A stretch of 64,000 nucleotides of DNA from an uncultured Pseudoteredinibacter sp. (lineage in GTDB: Bacteria > Pseudomonadota > Gammaproteobacteria > Pseudomonadales > Cellvibrionaceae). The notes under the pieces are model-generated. The model was not told the DNA's origin, did no database searches, and saw only the letters and a program-made list of their open reading frames with translations. Below are positions 42,576-50,800 of the stretch, in pieces. How positions within the stretch are numbered: position 1 is the stretch's first letter; every line of letters starts with the position of its first letter. Made by a program: the position numbers and the translations under genes. The stretch spans positions 62,001 to 126,000 of the forward strand of contig NZ_CANMSS010000010.1 in assembly GCF_947500695.1 (NCBI RefSeq), given 5' to 3'.

Positions 42576-43178
42576 TTAATTTAAACCGTGGCTGATTAAC
42601 TGCGGCCAGTCTGGCTTGCCTGCCTCATGAAAAATGTCTATTTGACTTAAGCAGGCGTGAGGCACGCTAATTCGAGACAACGGCCTTAGCGACATACCTA
42701 AAACATCGGCGAGTATGCAGCGAATAACACCACCATGGCTGATCAATAATATTTGTTTGTATTGGTATTGCTGCAAAATATTGTGCCAGGCCTGGCAAAC
42801 TCGCTGATTGAAATCGGCCATCGTTTCACCATTGGGAGGGCTGTTCGATACCGGGTCGCTCCAAAACGCTTCTAATTGCGATTGTTGGCTTTTCATGAGC
42901 TCATCGATATTCGCTCCCTCCCAATCGCCAAAGTTGATTTCTTTAAAACCTTCCTCGATCAGCAAATCTGAATCGCCATACTGCTGTACTAAATCCTCTG
43001 CGACTTGCCGACACCTTTGCAAGGGAGAGCTAATAATAACGTCAATATCTTGCAGTGCTGTACAGACGGCTAGCATTTGTTGATGCCCTTCGCTGGACAA
43101 GGGGCTATCCCAATGTCCCCGGAAAATATTGCCACCTTCGCAAATACCATGACGCAATAAACGAATACTGGTTTTCAT
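42576..43178 (-). CDS. cobC: Alpha-ribazole phosphatase-like histidine phosphatase
   Basis: Histidine phosphatase that removes phosphate from alpha-ribazole phosphate or adenosylcobalamin phosphate. The catalytic RHG is in LLRHGICEGGN, followed by the family RGHWDSPLSSEG, SSPLQRCRQ with a second Arg, the Glu-bearing EEGFKEINFGDWEG, and LLISHGGVIRCIL with the second catalytic His. 200 residues. Its ATG overlaps the cobT stop by one base (TAATG), so they are coupled. Without the cob context it could be called a generic phosphoglycerate-mutase-like phosphatase. Confidence 0.88.
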   Translation of the reverse strand: MKTSIRLLRHGICEGGNIFRGHWDSPLSSEGHQQMLAVCTALQDIDVIISSPLQRCRQVAEDLVQQYGDSDLLIEEGFKEINFGDWEGANIDELMKSQQSQLEAFWSDPVSNSPPNGETMADFNQRVCQAWHNILQQYQYKQILLISHGGVIRCILADVLGMSLRPLSRISVPHACLSQIDIFHEAGKPDWPQLISHGLN

Positions 43179-44275
43179 TATTGACTCACACCTGCTTCAG
43201 CGAAGGTGGCCATATTGTTATGAATTTGGCAGGCGCTTTCCAATAAACCAATACACAACGCTGCACCGCTACCTTCTCCAAGCCGCATGTTCCATTCTAA
43301 CAGTGGTGTCAAACTCAAGCTGTCGAGAATGGGCTTATGGGCAACTTCGGCGGAGAGGTGGCTGGCCAATAAATAGTGCATAACGGCTGGATTAATCTTG
43401 CATGCCAGTAGTGCCGCAACACTGCTGATGACGCCATCGAGTAATATGCTTTTGCCCATTTGAGCGGCCCTAATATAAGCCCCACATAAAGCAGCAATTT
43501 CAAAACCACCTAGCTCCTCTAGAGCGAGTAAGGCGCGTTGACGTTCGTTTAGATTTTGTGTTTTAGCTTTTTCAGTAAAGCGTAGCACGCCTGCATTGAT
43601 CAGCTTAGCTTTTTGAGATCGGGCTTCTTCGCTAATGCCTGTCCCGTAACCGCACACTTCGCTGACGTCTTTATTCAACAGGACTGCAGCTAGAGCCGCT
43701 GCGCTACTGGTGTTTGCAATACCCATTTCGCCACCGATAAATAAGCTGCATTCAAGCGGGGCTCTATCAAGGGCATTTGCACCTTCTTGCAGGGCTTGTT
43801 GCGCCTGCTGGTTGCTCATGGCGGCTTGTCTTGAAAAATCGGCGGTGGATTTTGCAATTACGGCATTGTGTAATCGCTGTGCAGGTTTTTGTCCTCTCGC
43901 GGTGTGTTGAGGGATTGGATGGCAGGTGCCAAGATTTACCACCTCCATTTGCGCATCAAACTGCCTGGCCAAGACGCTGATCGCTGCGCCACCGGCGATA
44001 AAGTTGCTGACCATCTGTGCCGTGACTGACTGTGGAAATGCCGAAACCCCTTGTTGCGCAATGCCATGGTCAGCGGCAAATACGGTTATTTGCGGAGCCT
44101 GAATTGTCGGCTTGTTATTGTTTTGCTGGGCGGCTAACTCAATAGCTAGTGTCTCCAGCTTGCTTAATGAGCCTGCCGGCTTAGTTAGCTGTAGCTGATG
44201 TTGTACGGCTTCCTCTCGCTTATCGTTCGAAGGCAGAGTGATGTCTTGGTCAAACCAATATTGAGTTTCAGGCAT
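43178..44275 (-). CDS. cobT: Nicotinate-nucleotide-dimethylbenzimidazole phosphoribosyltransferase
   Basis: Makes alpha-ribazole phosphate from nicotinate mononucleotide and a lower-ligand base, normally 5,6-dimethylbenzimidazole. Family features are present: KPAGSLSKLETLA, the AADHGIAQQGVSAFP segment, GEMGIANTSSAAAL, and LLEWNMRLGEGSGAAL containing the catalytic Glu near the C-terminus. 365 residues, start ATG 44275. No bluB gene for the base is seen in the window. It follows cobU by 54 bp. Confidence 0.95.
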   Translation of the reverse strand: MPETQYWFDQDITLPSNDKREEAVQHQLQLTKPAGSLSKLETLAIELAAQQNNNKPTIQAPQITVFAADHGIAQQGVSAFPQSVTAQMVSNFIAGGAAISVLARQFDAQMEVVNLGTCHPIPQHTARGQKPAQRLHNAVIAKSTADFSRQAAMSNQQAQQALQEGANALDRAPLECSLFIGGEMGIANTSSAAALAAVLLNKDVSEVCGYGTGISEEARSQKAKLINAGVLRFTEKAKTQNLNERQRALLALEELGGFEIAALCGAYIRAAQMGKSILLDGVISSVAALLACKINPAVMHYLLASHLSAEVAHKPILDSLSLTPLLEWNMRLGEGSGAALCIGLLESACQIHNNMATFAEAGVSQ

Positions 44276-44329
44276 GAGTGGGTTTTCTTATGTTGATTCT
44301 GGGCTTGTAGAGGCCTAGTAGGACTTTAT

Positions 44330-44866
44330 CTATTTTTGCTGGGGTTTAAGTTGCTGCGGTATACCGGCAGTGACGAAGCTTACCTGATCGCAAATTTGGG
44401 CAAGATCTTGATGTAACCAGCCTGATTCGTCAACAAATACTCGGGCCAATTTATCCATCGGGACCAGGCCTTGTCCGACTTCATTGCTAACCATTAGCAG
44501 TTGTCCTTCGAAGTGGCTTAAGCAGCTTAGCAGCCGTTGTTTTTCCTTTTGCCAAAGCCCCTGGTCTTGGTGGAGCAAACAGTTGCTCAGCCAAAGCGTC
44601 AAACAGTCCACTAAAACGATGGCATCGGCTCGGTTTAGCGACTCTAGTGTCTGGGCTAAAGCTGTCTTTGTCTCTTTAAGTTGCCAGTGACTGGGGCGCA
44701 TTTGTTGATGTCGCTCGATTCGCTGGGCCATCTCATTATCGTTTTGAGAGCTATCGGCGGTGGCGACATAGAAGACTTCTCGCCCTGCCGATTCGAGGGA
44801 CTTGGCAATGGATTCGCTATAGCGACTTTTGCCCGAACGGGCACCGCCTAAGACTAGATGCAGCAT
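44330..44866 (-). CDS. cobU: Adenosylcobinamide kinase / guanylyltransferase
   Basis: Phosphorylates adenosylcobinamide and transfers GMP to it. The P-loop LVLGGARSGKSRYSES at the N-terminus, VYVATADSS..NEMAQRIERHQ with the guanylated-His region, VDCLTLWLSN and VSNEVGQGLVP are all diagnostic. With Met 44866 (MLHLVLGG) it has 178 residues and the family start; an upstream Met at 44902 would add 12 residues that are not family-like. The operon promoter must lie upstream, where no second cobalamin riboswitch was found. Confidence 0.94.
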   Translation of the reverse strand: MLHLVLGGARSGKSRYSESIAKSLESAGREVFYVATADSSQNDNEMAQRIERHQQMRPSHWQLKETKTALAQTLESLNRADAIVLVDCLTLWLSNCLLHQDQGLWQKEKQRLLSCLSHFEGQLLMVSNEVGQGLVPMDKLARVFVDESGWLHQDLAQICDQVSFVTAGIPQQLKPQQK

Positions 44867-45382
44867 GATATAAGGTTCTCTATTGGAGGAAATGCACGCC
44901 ATGAAGGCAAGCTATGCCACTTTAAGATAAAAATGATTCTAAAGCATGGGTAAATTGTCTTGTTTCGCATAGAAAGATTGTAATTTTAGACTATTATTTA
45001 GTTGATTGCTGCGACAAGTATCCTGCATCACTTGTATAGGCTTTGGCTAAAAGATATTTGTTGATCATTCAATCTGTATGAGATTCTGAGTTTTATCTCC
45101 AGTTTGGCCGTTTATGCCTTCGTCTAAAAAAGCTTGTTCATATCACTTTATGAAAAAGTGACCACGGGACTGGAAATCAGCTCCTATTGGCCAATACTCT
45201 AAAGGACAGGGTGCAAAAACTTAGCTAGTTCTTGGCCGTTTGGCCGTGCGGTTACACTCGCGTAGAACTGTTTTTAGCTAAAGAAAGATATAGGAAGTTA
45301 TTAGGACTAGGGCTGGTCCAGGGTGGTGCCCTCTACAAATGGTATTGGGGGGCTGGTATTAAGAATTCTAAAATAAAAGACT
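44867..45382. other. 516-bp intergenic region with repeats and possible structured RNA
   Basis: No gene is supported. It is shared by the divergent cobU operon and the CBS-GGDEF gene. It holds hairpin TCACTTT-ATGAA-AAAGTGA (45143-45161), palindrome ATTGGCCAAT (45186-45195), three copies of TTGGCCGT (45104, 45232, 45240) and a larger imperfect stem at 45221-45281. I did not find the cobalamin B12 box on either strand. Confidence 0.6.
45221..45281 (+). repeat. Imperfect stem-loop upstream of the diguanylate cyclase
   Basis: TTAGCTA (45221-45227) pairs with TAGCTAA (45275-45281), and AGTTCT (45227-45232) with AGAACT (45264-45269); a 5-nt bulge lies on the 3' side. The loop holds two tandem TTGGCCGT units. 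It lies about 100 bp upstream of the start codon and could be a leader RNA structure; the family is not recognised. Confidence 0.4.
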
Positions 45383-46330
45383 ATGAAATTTAATGACTCC
45401 TGTGTGCAAGAACATATGACTATGGGTTTTGTAACAGTGGAACCAAATGCTTCTTTGAGCGAGATTTTGCAAACTTTAACGGAAGCCAAATCTCCGTGCT
45501 TAATTGTTATCGATGATGACAAGCCAGTAGGCATTATTACCGAGAGAGATTTGGTTGGATTGTTAGCGGCGAGCCACTTAGAAGGGAAAAACTTTAGTGA
45601 CTTATTAGCGCAAGATATTATGACGCCGTCTCCCGTGACAGTGCATTACGGCTCGCCACTTAAAGAGGCTTTCGTTATTTCACAGTCTTACAATATTCGC
45701 AATTTACCAGTGGTCGATCCAGATGGCTATTTGATGGGGATTATCGGACAAAACGATGTTCTAGATGCCCATTTCAATATGCTTGATGAGCTTCGAACCC
45801 TCTCTATGGAAGACTCTCTGTTGGGGATCGGCAATCGCCGCGCTATGGAGATGGATCTGCAATACACCCATAATAATGCCTTGCGCTATCAGCGCTACTA
45901 CTCGGTTGTACTTATTGATGTTGATAACTTTAAAAAGTACAACGATCATTACGGGCATCAAGAGGGTGATCGGGTGTTAAGGTTGGTTAGCGATACCATT
46001 CAATCCAGCTTGCGTAGCTCCGATAGATTATATCGCTATGGCGGCGAAGAGTTATTAGTGCTGCTTCCAGAGACCTACCCCTTAGTTGCGGCTAAAGTGG
46101 TCGAGCGAGTATTAGAAGCGCTCGAAGCTAAAGCGGAGCCGCATTGCGAAAGTGATTATGGCGTTTTGACTGCAAGTGCAGGACTGTATAGCTATGAGCC
46201 CGGTTGTGGAATGGAATGGAAAGAATTAGTAGAGCTGGCTGATGGGCAGCTTTATAAGTCCAAACAGCGGGGCAGGAATTGTGTTAGCTGGGAAGGTGAT
46301 AAGGATTCCATAGCCGCAGCCGCTGTTTAA
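45383..46330 (+). CDS. CBS-domain diguanylate cyclase
   Basis: 315 residues. A CBS pair occupies about residues 8-130 (IVIDDDKPVGIITERDLVGLL; LPVVDPDGYLMGIIGQNDVLD). The GGDEF domain follows at about 140-310 with the active motif GGEEL at 220-224 and an inhibitory-site RxxD (RSSD, 211-214) five residues before it, so product inhibition is expected. No membrane segment. CBS pairs often bind adenine nucleotides, so energy or nucleotide state may set cyclase activity; this is inference. Start ATG 45383, with only a weak ribosome site. Upstream is a long structured intergenic region. Confidence 0.92.
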   Translation: MKFNDSCVQEHMTMGFVTVEPNASLSEILQTLTEAKSPCLIVIDDDKPVGIITERDLVGLLAASHLEGKNFSDLLAQDIMTPSPVTVHYGSPLKEAFVISQSYNIRNLPVVDPDGYLMGIIGQNDVLDAHFNMLDELRTLSMEDSLLGIGNRRAMEMDLQYTHNNALRYQRYYSVVLIDVDNFKKYNDHYGHQEGDRVLRLVSDTIQSSLRSSDRLYRYGGEELLVLLPETYPLVAAKVVERVLEALEAKAEPHCESDYGVLTASAGLYSYEPGCGMEWKELVELADGQLYKSKQRGRNCVSWEGDKDSIAAAAV

Positions 46331-46503
46331 GCTTGGGGATTAGTCTAGAGCGCCTCGGGGTTTTCAGAGGTGCCCTAGAGTTGCGTTTCTATTTATAAAG
46401 CGAGGTCTTTGCAGTACTTTTCATATACCAATCTTTGACAGGCTTGCCCCCTTCTAGTTACTAAAGTAGATTGAATCAACTAGATCCTATCAGGGAGGGC
46501 CGT

Positions 46504-47403
46504 ATGAATATTCTTTTAACTGGTGCCAGTGGCTTTATTGCCCAATCTCTAATTCCCCGATTGCTCTCCCAGGGGCACCAACTATTCGCGTTGACCCAGT
46601 CTAAAAATGCCTGCGCACGATTATATGGAAAGCAAGTAGAGTGCTTCACTAGCCTCGATGATTATTGGCAGCTTGCGAACAGGCCCAATATAGATGCATT
46701 GATTAATCTTGCCGGAGCAGGTATCGCTGATCAGCGTTGGAGTGAGTCGCGCAAAGCGGAGCTGCTCAATAGTCGCATTAACACCACAAAAAATTTAATA
46801 GAGTTTATTGCAGCTTTAGATTGCACACCCGAAGTTTTATTGAGTGCTTCGGCGATTGGCTTCTATGGTAGCCATTTTGAAGATGAGCCGCTCGACGAGA
46901 ATGCTAATCCTCAGCAAGGCTTCACTCATGATTTGTGCAATTCTTGGGAGGTTGAAGCTCTGCAGGCAGAGGAGCATGGCGTTCGAGTCTGTCTTCTTAG
47001 GACCGGGATTGTACTTGGGAAGGGAGGTGCGCTTGCAAAAATGCGCTTACCTTTTTCTATGGGCCTTGGCGGCCGGGTTGGAAGTGGCAAGCAATGGATG
47101 TCATGGATTCATATTGAAGATGAAGTTCGAGCTATAGAGTTCCTGCTGGAAAATAAAAACGCCAAGGGCGCTTTTAATTTAACGGCCCCAAATGCTGTAC
47201 AGAATATTGAGTTCACCCGCCTTTACGCTAAGTCTTTAGGGCGTCCTGCTATTTTTCCTTTGCCCGAGATAATTCCAAAGCTTATGTTAGGTGAGGGTGC
47301 GGAGTTGTTGCTCGAGGGGCAGAGGGTTTACCCAAGAAAGCTATTGGAAATTGGCTTTCAATTCCAGCTTGGGGAATTAGAAGAGGCATTTTCCGCATTG
47401 TAA
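46504..47403 (+). CDS. TIGR01777-family NAD(P)-dependent epimerase (YfcH-like)
   Basis: Short-chain dehydrogenase/epimerase of the YfcH/SulA-like group; biochemical role in bacteria is not settled. The Rossmann motif LLTGASGFIAQSLIPRLL begins at residue 4, and family signatures INLAGAGIADQRWSESRK, SASAIGFYG and VLLRTGIVLGKGGALAKM-type stretch (here CLLRTGIVLGKGGAL) follow, with MSWIHIEDEVRAI and FNLTAPNAV. The Met at 46504 is preceded by AGGGAGG, so I use it rather than the upstream Met at 46471. 299 residues, a single-gene unit ended by a terminator. Confidence 0.92.
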   Translation: MNILLTGASGFIAQSLIPRLLSQGHQLFALTQSKNACARLYGKQVECFTSLDDYWQLANRPNIDALINLAGAGIADQRWSESRKAELLNSRINTTKNLIEFIAALDCTPEVLLSASAIGFYGSHFEDEPLDENANPQQGFTHDLCNSWEVEALQAEEHGVRVCLLRTGIVLGKGGALAKMRLPFSMGLGGRVGSGKQWMSWIHIEDEVRAIEFLLENKNAKGAFNLTAPNAVQNIEFTRLYAKSLGRPAIFPLPEIIPKLMLGEGAELLLEGQRVYPRKLLEIGFQFQLGELEEAFSAL

Positions 47404-47415
47404 GGGCATAAAAAG

Positions 47416-47434
47416 AGCCCAGCTGAGCTGGGCT
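47416..47434. terminator. Terminator between the epimerase and TonB receptor genes
   Basis: AGCCCAGC-TGA-GCTGGGCT with A-rich and T/A-rich sides; serves both convergent genes, more clearly the minus-strand receptor, where TTTTT follows. Confidence 0.75.
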
Positions 47435-47461
47435 TAAAAATCGACTAGGGTTTAAACCTAT

Positions 47462-49702
47462 TTAGAAAAAGTTGTATCTAAAATCTATGCCGTAGGTTCT
47501 AGGCAGGGCATAAGATCTTCTAACCACTCCTTCTTGCGCCAAGAAAGCCGGTGCGATACTGGTGTAGTAACGTTCGTCCGCCAAATTTTTACCCCATAGG
47601 CCTACAGTCCAGTTTTCATTATTGTCGGAAACTTCGAGACGGCCATTGAGTAGCTCATAGGAGTTGATAATGATGTTGCTGCTATTTGCGATATCACCAT
47701 AAACATCATCTATATAACTATAATCTAAAGATGCACGGGCAATATTACTGTCGCTGATGCTGAAGCGATAAGAAACTTGTGCATTTGTTTGCAGCTTAGG
47801 CGTATTCGGTGTTTCATTACCAATGACTGTTGCAGCTTCTGCTGGGTCTTCAGAAGCAAACTCAGTAATTTCACCGTCTAAATAGCTGGCTCCTAAATCG
47901 ATTCGCAGCCCTTCAATGGGTTGCCAGTTGATATCAAATTCAGCACCTGCAATCTCCGCCTTGCCAGCATTTGTTAGAATGGCATCCTGTACCCTTGTGC
48001 CATCTTCCCCAACAATAGTGACTAGTGCTTGTGCTTGCAGGTTGTCATAGTCATAGAAGAATACCGACGCATTTACTCGCAGCGGGATATTACTGGCGGT
48101 CCACTTTATACCGGCTTCATAGGCTAATAATTCCTCACCATCGAAAGGCTCCAGTGCAGCGTTAGAGGTAATACCAGAACCATCAAAACCACCTGATTTG
48201 TAGCCTTCGCTAATGCTGGCATACAGCAAAGTTTCGTCATTGGGGCGATAGTCTAGCCCGAGTCTCCAAGTTAGCTCTTCGGCATTGATACTGTCTTTGC
48301 CTGGAATAATCGGCAAGTCTGGAAATATTCGATCGACTAAAGCTGTGCCATAGGGGTCGAATGATTGTGAGCTGCGATCGATACTGCGTTCTTCTTCAAG
48401 ATAACGTAGGCCGGTGGTTAAGGTGAATTCCTCAGATAATAACCAGTCGACTTGCGAGAATAGGGCCCAGCTTTCTACTGTTCGTAAGTATTTCGTATCG
48501 AGAAAACCTAAAACCGAATCAGAGGCGTCTTGACGCTTAAAAAAATCTACTTCATCTTCAGCGTAATGAATGCCGGCTGTCCAGTTTGTACTTTCTGTTT
48601 CACCAACTAATCGAAACTCCTGACTGAACTGCCAAGAATCATTGTATAAATCTTCATTGAGAATTCGGCTGGCGGTACCCTCGGAATCAATCATGTGTCG
48701 GTTCAGGGTTTCGTAGCCACTTAACGATGTGAATTCCGCAAATCCTAAATCCCAGCTAACTCGCAGTTGGCCGCCCCATTGCTCGTGATCATTAATTCCC
48801 AGTTCGTCTCCTTCCACTGTGTAAGGTTCGTCACTGGCAGGTGTCATTCCAAGAGCGTCTGCACCATCAAGTTTTACCAATGGGATATCGGATTCATCAT
48901 TAAAATAGTGGATGCTGGAATATACTTCTACTTCTTCGCTTGCCTCCAAAAGAAAATTAGCGCGAATAGATAGCTTGTCTTGTCCGCCGAAGTTGCTGTC
49001 AGCTGGGCGCTCTTTAATTCCAGGTATTACTCCAGGTATTCTTGTAAAGCCCGCTGTTCTGCTGGTGCCTAAATTGTTTTGATGGCCGTCCGAGCGAGTC
49101 TGCTTTAGGGCGACTCGAGCCGCTAAGTTATCGCTTAGGCTGCCGCCGATTGCAGCCTCGATATCCGTTTCATTAAAACGCCCGTAACTTAAATCTATGT
49201 AGCCGTCGGTTTCATGGCTGGGTTTACGAGTAATGAAGTTAATGGCTCCAGCCGTAGTATTTTGTCCAAATAAAGTTCCCTGAGGGCCTTTTAAGACCTC
49301 CACTCGTTCAATATCAAATAAAGGTACATTCAAGTAACTGGGGGTTGCCATTGCGACTTCATCAATATGCACAGCTGCTGAGGCACTTACATTGGGTTCT
49401 TCAAAGCGTAGGCCGATTCCCCGAATTGTGACGATAGGGTCATAAAAACCAGTAGAAGGGGCTAAGTTTAAACCTGGGGTTAGGGTGCCAAGCTTACTAA
49501 AATCGTCGATACCCTTATCCTTCAGGTTCTCAGCGCTAAAGGCCGCAATAGAGATCGGAATATCTTGAATATTCTGCTCTCGCTTTTGAGCGGTAACGGT
49601 AATCTCCTCTAGCGTGCTTTGTTGAGCAAAACTGTTATTGGCACATATGGCCAAGGCTAGGGCGCTGAATAAAAATGGTTTGTTTAAGCGTGATCGGGCC
49701 AT
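47462..49702 (-). CDS. TonB-dependent receptor of the phoD/TetR locus
   Basis: 746-residue outer-membrane receptor. The signal peptide is MARSRLNKPFLFSALALAICANNSFA; TonB box LEEITVTAQKREQNIQDIPISI, plug motif TIRGIGLRFEEPNVSASAAVHIDEV, LKGPQGTLFGQNTTAGAINFITRKP, and a barrel ending in YGIDFRYNFF with the expected terminal Phe. This sequence type is frequent in sphingomonads and marine gammaproteobacteria and is not a siderophore or BtuB type. The Met at 49702 has GGAGA upstream and starts a good signal peptide; the frame is open to 49768. An exact TetR-type palindrome lies 190 bp upstream, shared with phoD. Its substrate is unknown. Confidence 0.9.
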   Translation of the reverse strand: MARSRLNKPFLFSALALAICANNSFAQQSTLEEITVTAQKREQNIQDIPISIAAFSAENLKDKGIDDFSKLGTLTPGLNLAPSTGFYDPIVTIRGIGLRFEEPNVSASAAVHIDEVAMATPSYLNVPLFDIERVEVLKGPQGTLFGQNTTAGAINFITRKPSHETDGYIDLSYGRFNETDIEAAIGGSLSDNLAARVALKQTRSDGHQNNLGTSRTAGFTRIPGVIPGIKERPADSNFGGQDKLSIRANFLLEASEEVEVYSSIHYFNDESDIPLVKLDGADALGMTPASDEPYTVEGDELGINDHEQWGGQLRVSWDLGFAEFTSLSGYETLNRHMIDSEGTASRILNEDLYNDSWQFSQEFRLVGETESTNWTAGIHYAEDEVDFFKRQDASDSVLGFLDTKYLRTVESWALFSQVDWLLSEEFTLTTGLRYLEEERSIDRSSQSFDPYGTALVDRIFPDLPIIPGKDSINAEELTWRLGLDYRPNDETLLYASISEGYKSGGFDGSGITSNAALEPFDGEELLAYEAGIKWTASNIPLRVNASVFFYDYDNLQAQALVTIVGEDGTRVQDAILTNAGKAEIAGAEFDINWQPIEGLRIDLGASYLDGEITEFASEDPAEAATVIGNETPNTPKLQTNAQVSYRFSISDSNIARASLDYSYIDDVYGDIANSSNIIINSYELLNGRLEVSDNNENWTVGLWGKNLADERYYTSIAPAFLAQEGVVRRSYALPRTYGIDFRYNFF

Positions 49703-49891
49703 GATGCAAGTGTCTCCGAGGCTATGCTGTTGAGCGTTCAAGTTATTGTTATGCATACAATCATTCATGTATTTCAGTTACTTAAAGCTTCTCGTTTACC
49801 TCGGCCAGGCCGGCGGCCAACAGCATTGCTGACTGTATACCGGCCAAGGTGTTTTAACAGCTTGAGTAAGCCAAAATACCTACTGAATATT

Positions 49892-49911
49892 TACATACAT
49901 TAGCGTATGTA
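49892..49911. promoter_or_regulatory. TetR-type operator TACATAC-N6-GTATGTA (receptor side)
   Basis: Perfect 7-bp inverted repeat with 6-bp spacer upstream of the TonB receptor gene. A near-identical site (12 of 14 arm positions) is at 50706-50725 upstream of phoD. The TetR gene lies between the two. Confidence 0.65.
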
Positions 49912-49973
49912 TGAATGATAGGCAAACCGAGTTTCAGTTTGATGACAAGATTTAGCTCGCTTTCAACTGATAT

Positions 49974-50579
49974 CTAGGGTTCGTCCAAAATGCCTAAAGT
50001 GGCCTTTTCAGCGATATCAAACAGCTCGTTGAAAACCTCCTTTTCGGGAAACATTAGGTATTCGATAGCAGCCCCGCGCAGGAGGGTTCGCTGCATATAG
50101 CGGATTTTTTGAATCTGAGCATGCTTTAAGTCAGAGTGCTTTAGGCAGTTGCGCCATTGCTCTGAGAGCTTGCTGTCTAATTCCTTAAACAGTGGCAGGA
50201 TTCTCTCTGATAGCTCAGTGTCGCTACGACAAGCGAGCCATATTTGGATAAGAACAATGGTTTCTTTTTGGTGGAATAATTGCTTTTGGAGCTGCCAAAC
50301 ATCCTTCAGCAGTTTTCGTGGGTCTTCGTCTTGTAAGATAGGCAGGTATTGTGCGTAATACTGGTCATACACATGCTCAGCGGCTTGAGCGATAAGCTCT
50401 ATACGTCGGTTGCCAAAATGGTGTTGCAGCGCGCCACGAGTTACCCCTGATTCTTGGGCAATCAAAGACATGGTGGCACCTTGGTAGCCGTGTTGCTGTA
50501 TGCAGCGCACCGTCGCTTCTAAAATATTGCTACGGGTTTGATTGCTACGTTCCTCGTTGCTACGCCGAATTAGACTCAT
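49974..50579 (-). CDS. TetR-family transcriptional regulator
   Basis: 201 residues. The N-terminal HTH is clear: NILEATVRCIQQHGYQGATMSLIAQESGVTRGALQHHFGNRRIELI. The C-terminal ligand-binding domain is helical and unassigned. The Met at 50579 follows GAAGG and gives MSLIRRSNEERSNQTRSNILEA; the upstream Met at 50603 is less likely. It lies between the TonB receptor gene (same strand, downstream) and the divergent phoD operon. The shared palindromes at 49892 and 50706 make it the likely repressor of both and possibly of itself. Confidence 0.92.
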   Translation of the reverse strand: MSLIRRSNEERSNQTRSNILEATVRCIQQHGYQGATMSLIAQESGVTRGALQHHFGNRRIELIAQAAEHVYDQYYAQYLPILQDEDPRKLLKDVWQLQKQLFHQKETIVLIQIWLACRSDTELSERILPLFKELDSKLSEQWRNCLKHSDLKHAQIQKIRYMQRTLLRGAAIEYLMFPEKEVFNELFDIAEKATLGILDEP

Positions 50580-50703
50580 GCTTGCCTTCTTTTCCCAAAT
50601 CAAGCGGGAGATTCTAACCTTTGACCTTTATGTACACAATGCAGCAGGGGGCCGCTAAGGTTTAGGTTAGGCCTTCTGCTTTAGGAGATGGCTTTCTCAA
50701 ATA

Positions 50704-50733
50704 TTGACATGCAGTCATGTATGTATGTATCTT
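50704..50733 (+). promoter_or_regulatory. Candidate phoD promoter
   Basis: TTGACA at 50704-50709 (exact -35 consensus), 18-bp spacer, TATCTT at 50728-50733 as a -10 box matching four of six positions. It lies about 70 bp upstream of the phoD start and is overlapped by the TetR-type operator. Confidence 0.5.
50706..50725. promoter_or_regulatory. TetR-type operator (phoD side)
   Basis: GACATGC-N6-GTATGTA matches the receptor-side site at 12 of 14 arm positions with the same 6-bp spacer. Two further GTATGTA half-sites follow at 50723 and 50734. It covers the end of the -35 box and part of the spacer, a repressing position. Confidence 0.6.
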
Positions 50734-50800
50734 GTATGTATTCTAAGCGTAGTCTTGCGCTGGCAAACTGCACTGGGCTGTATTAGAGAGGATTTAAGAA

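Noticed and set aside
44867-45382. Second cobalamin riboswitch for the cobU operon
   Set aside because: No B12 box (CAGCGCTGCCCCCGCAAC-like) or closing AGCCCGA..ACC segment on either strand.
45307-45534. 75-codon minus-strand frame overlapping the CBS-GGDEF start
   Set aside because: Mostly antisense to the well-supported CBS domain, with no family similarity.
50580-50800. Pho box upstream of phoD
   Set aside because: I searched by eye for two CTGTCAT-like repeats 11 bp apart and saw none; the TetR-type operator is the only clear site.
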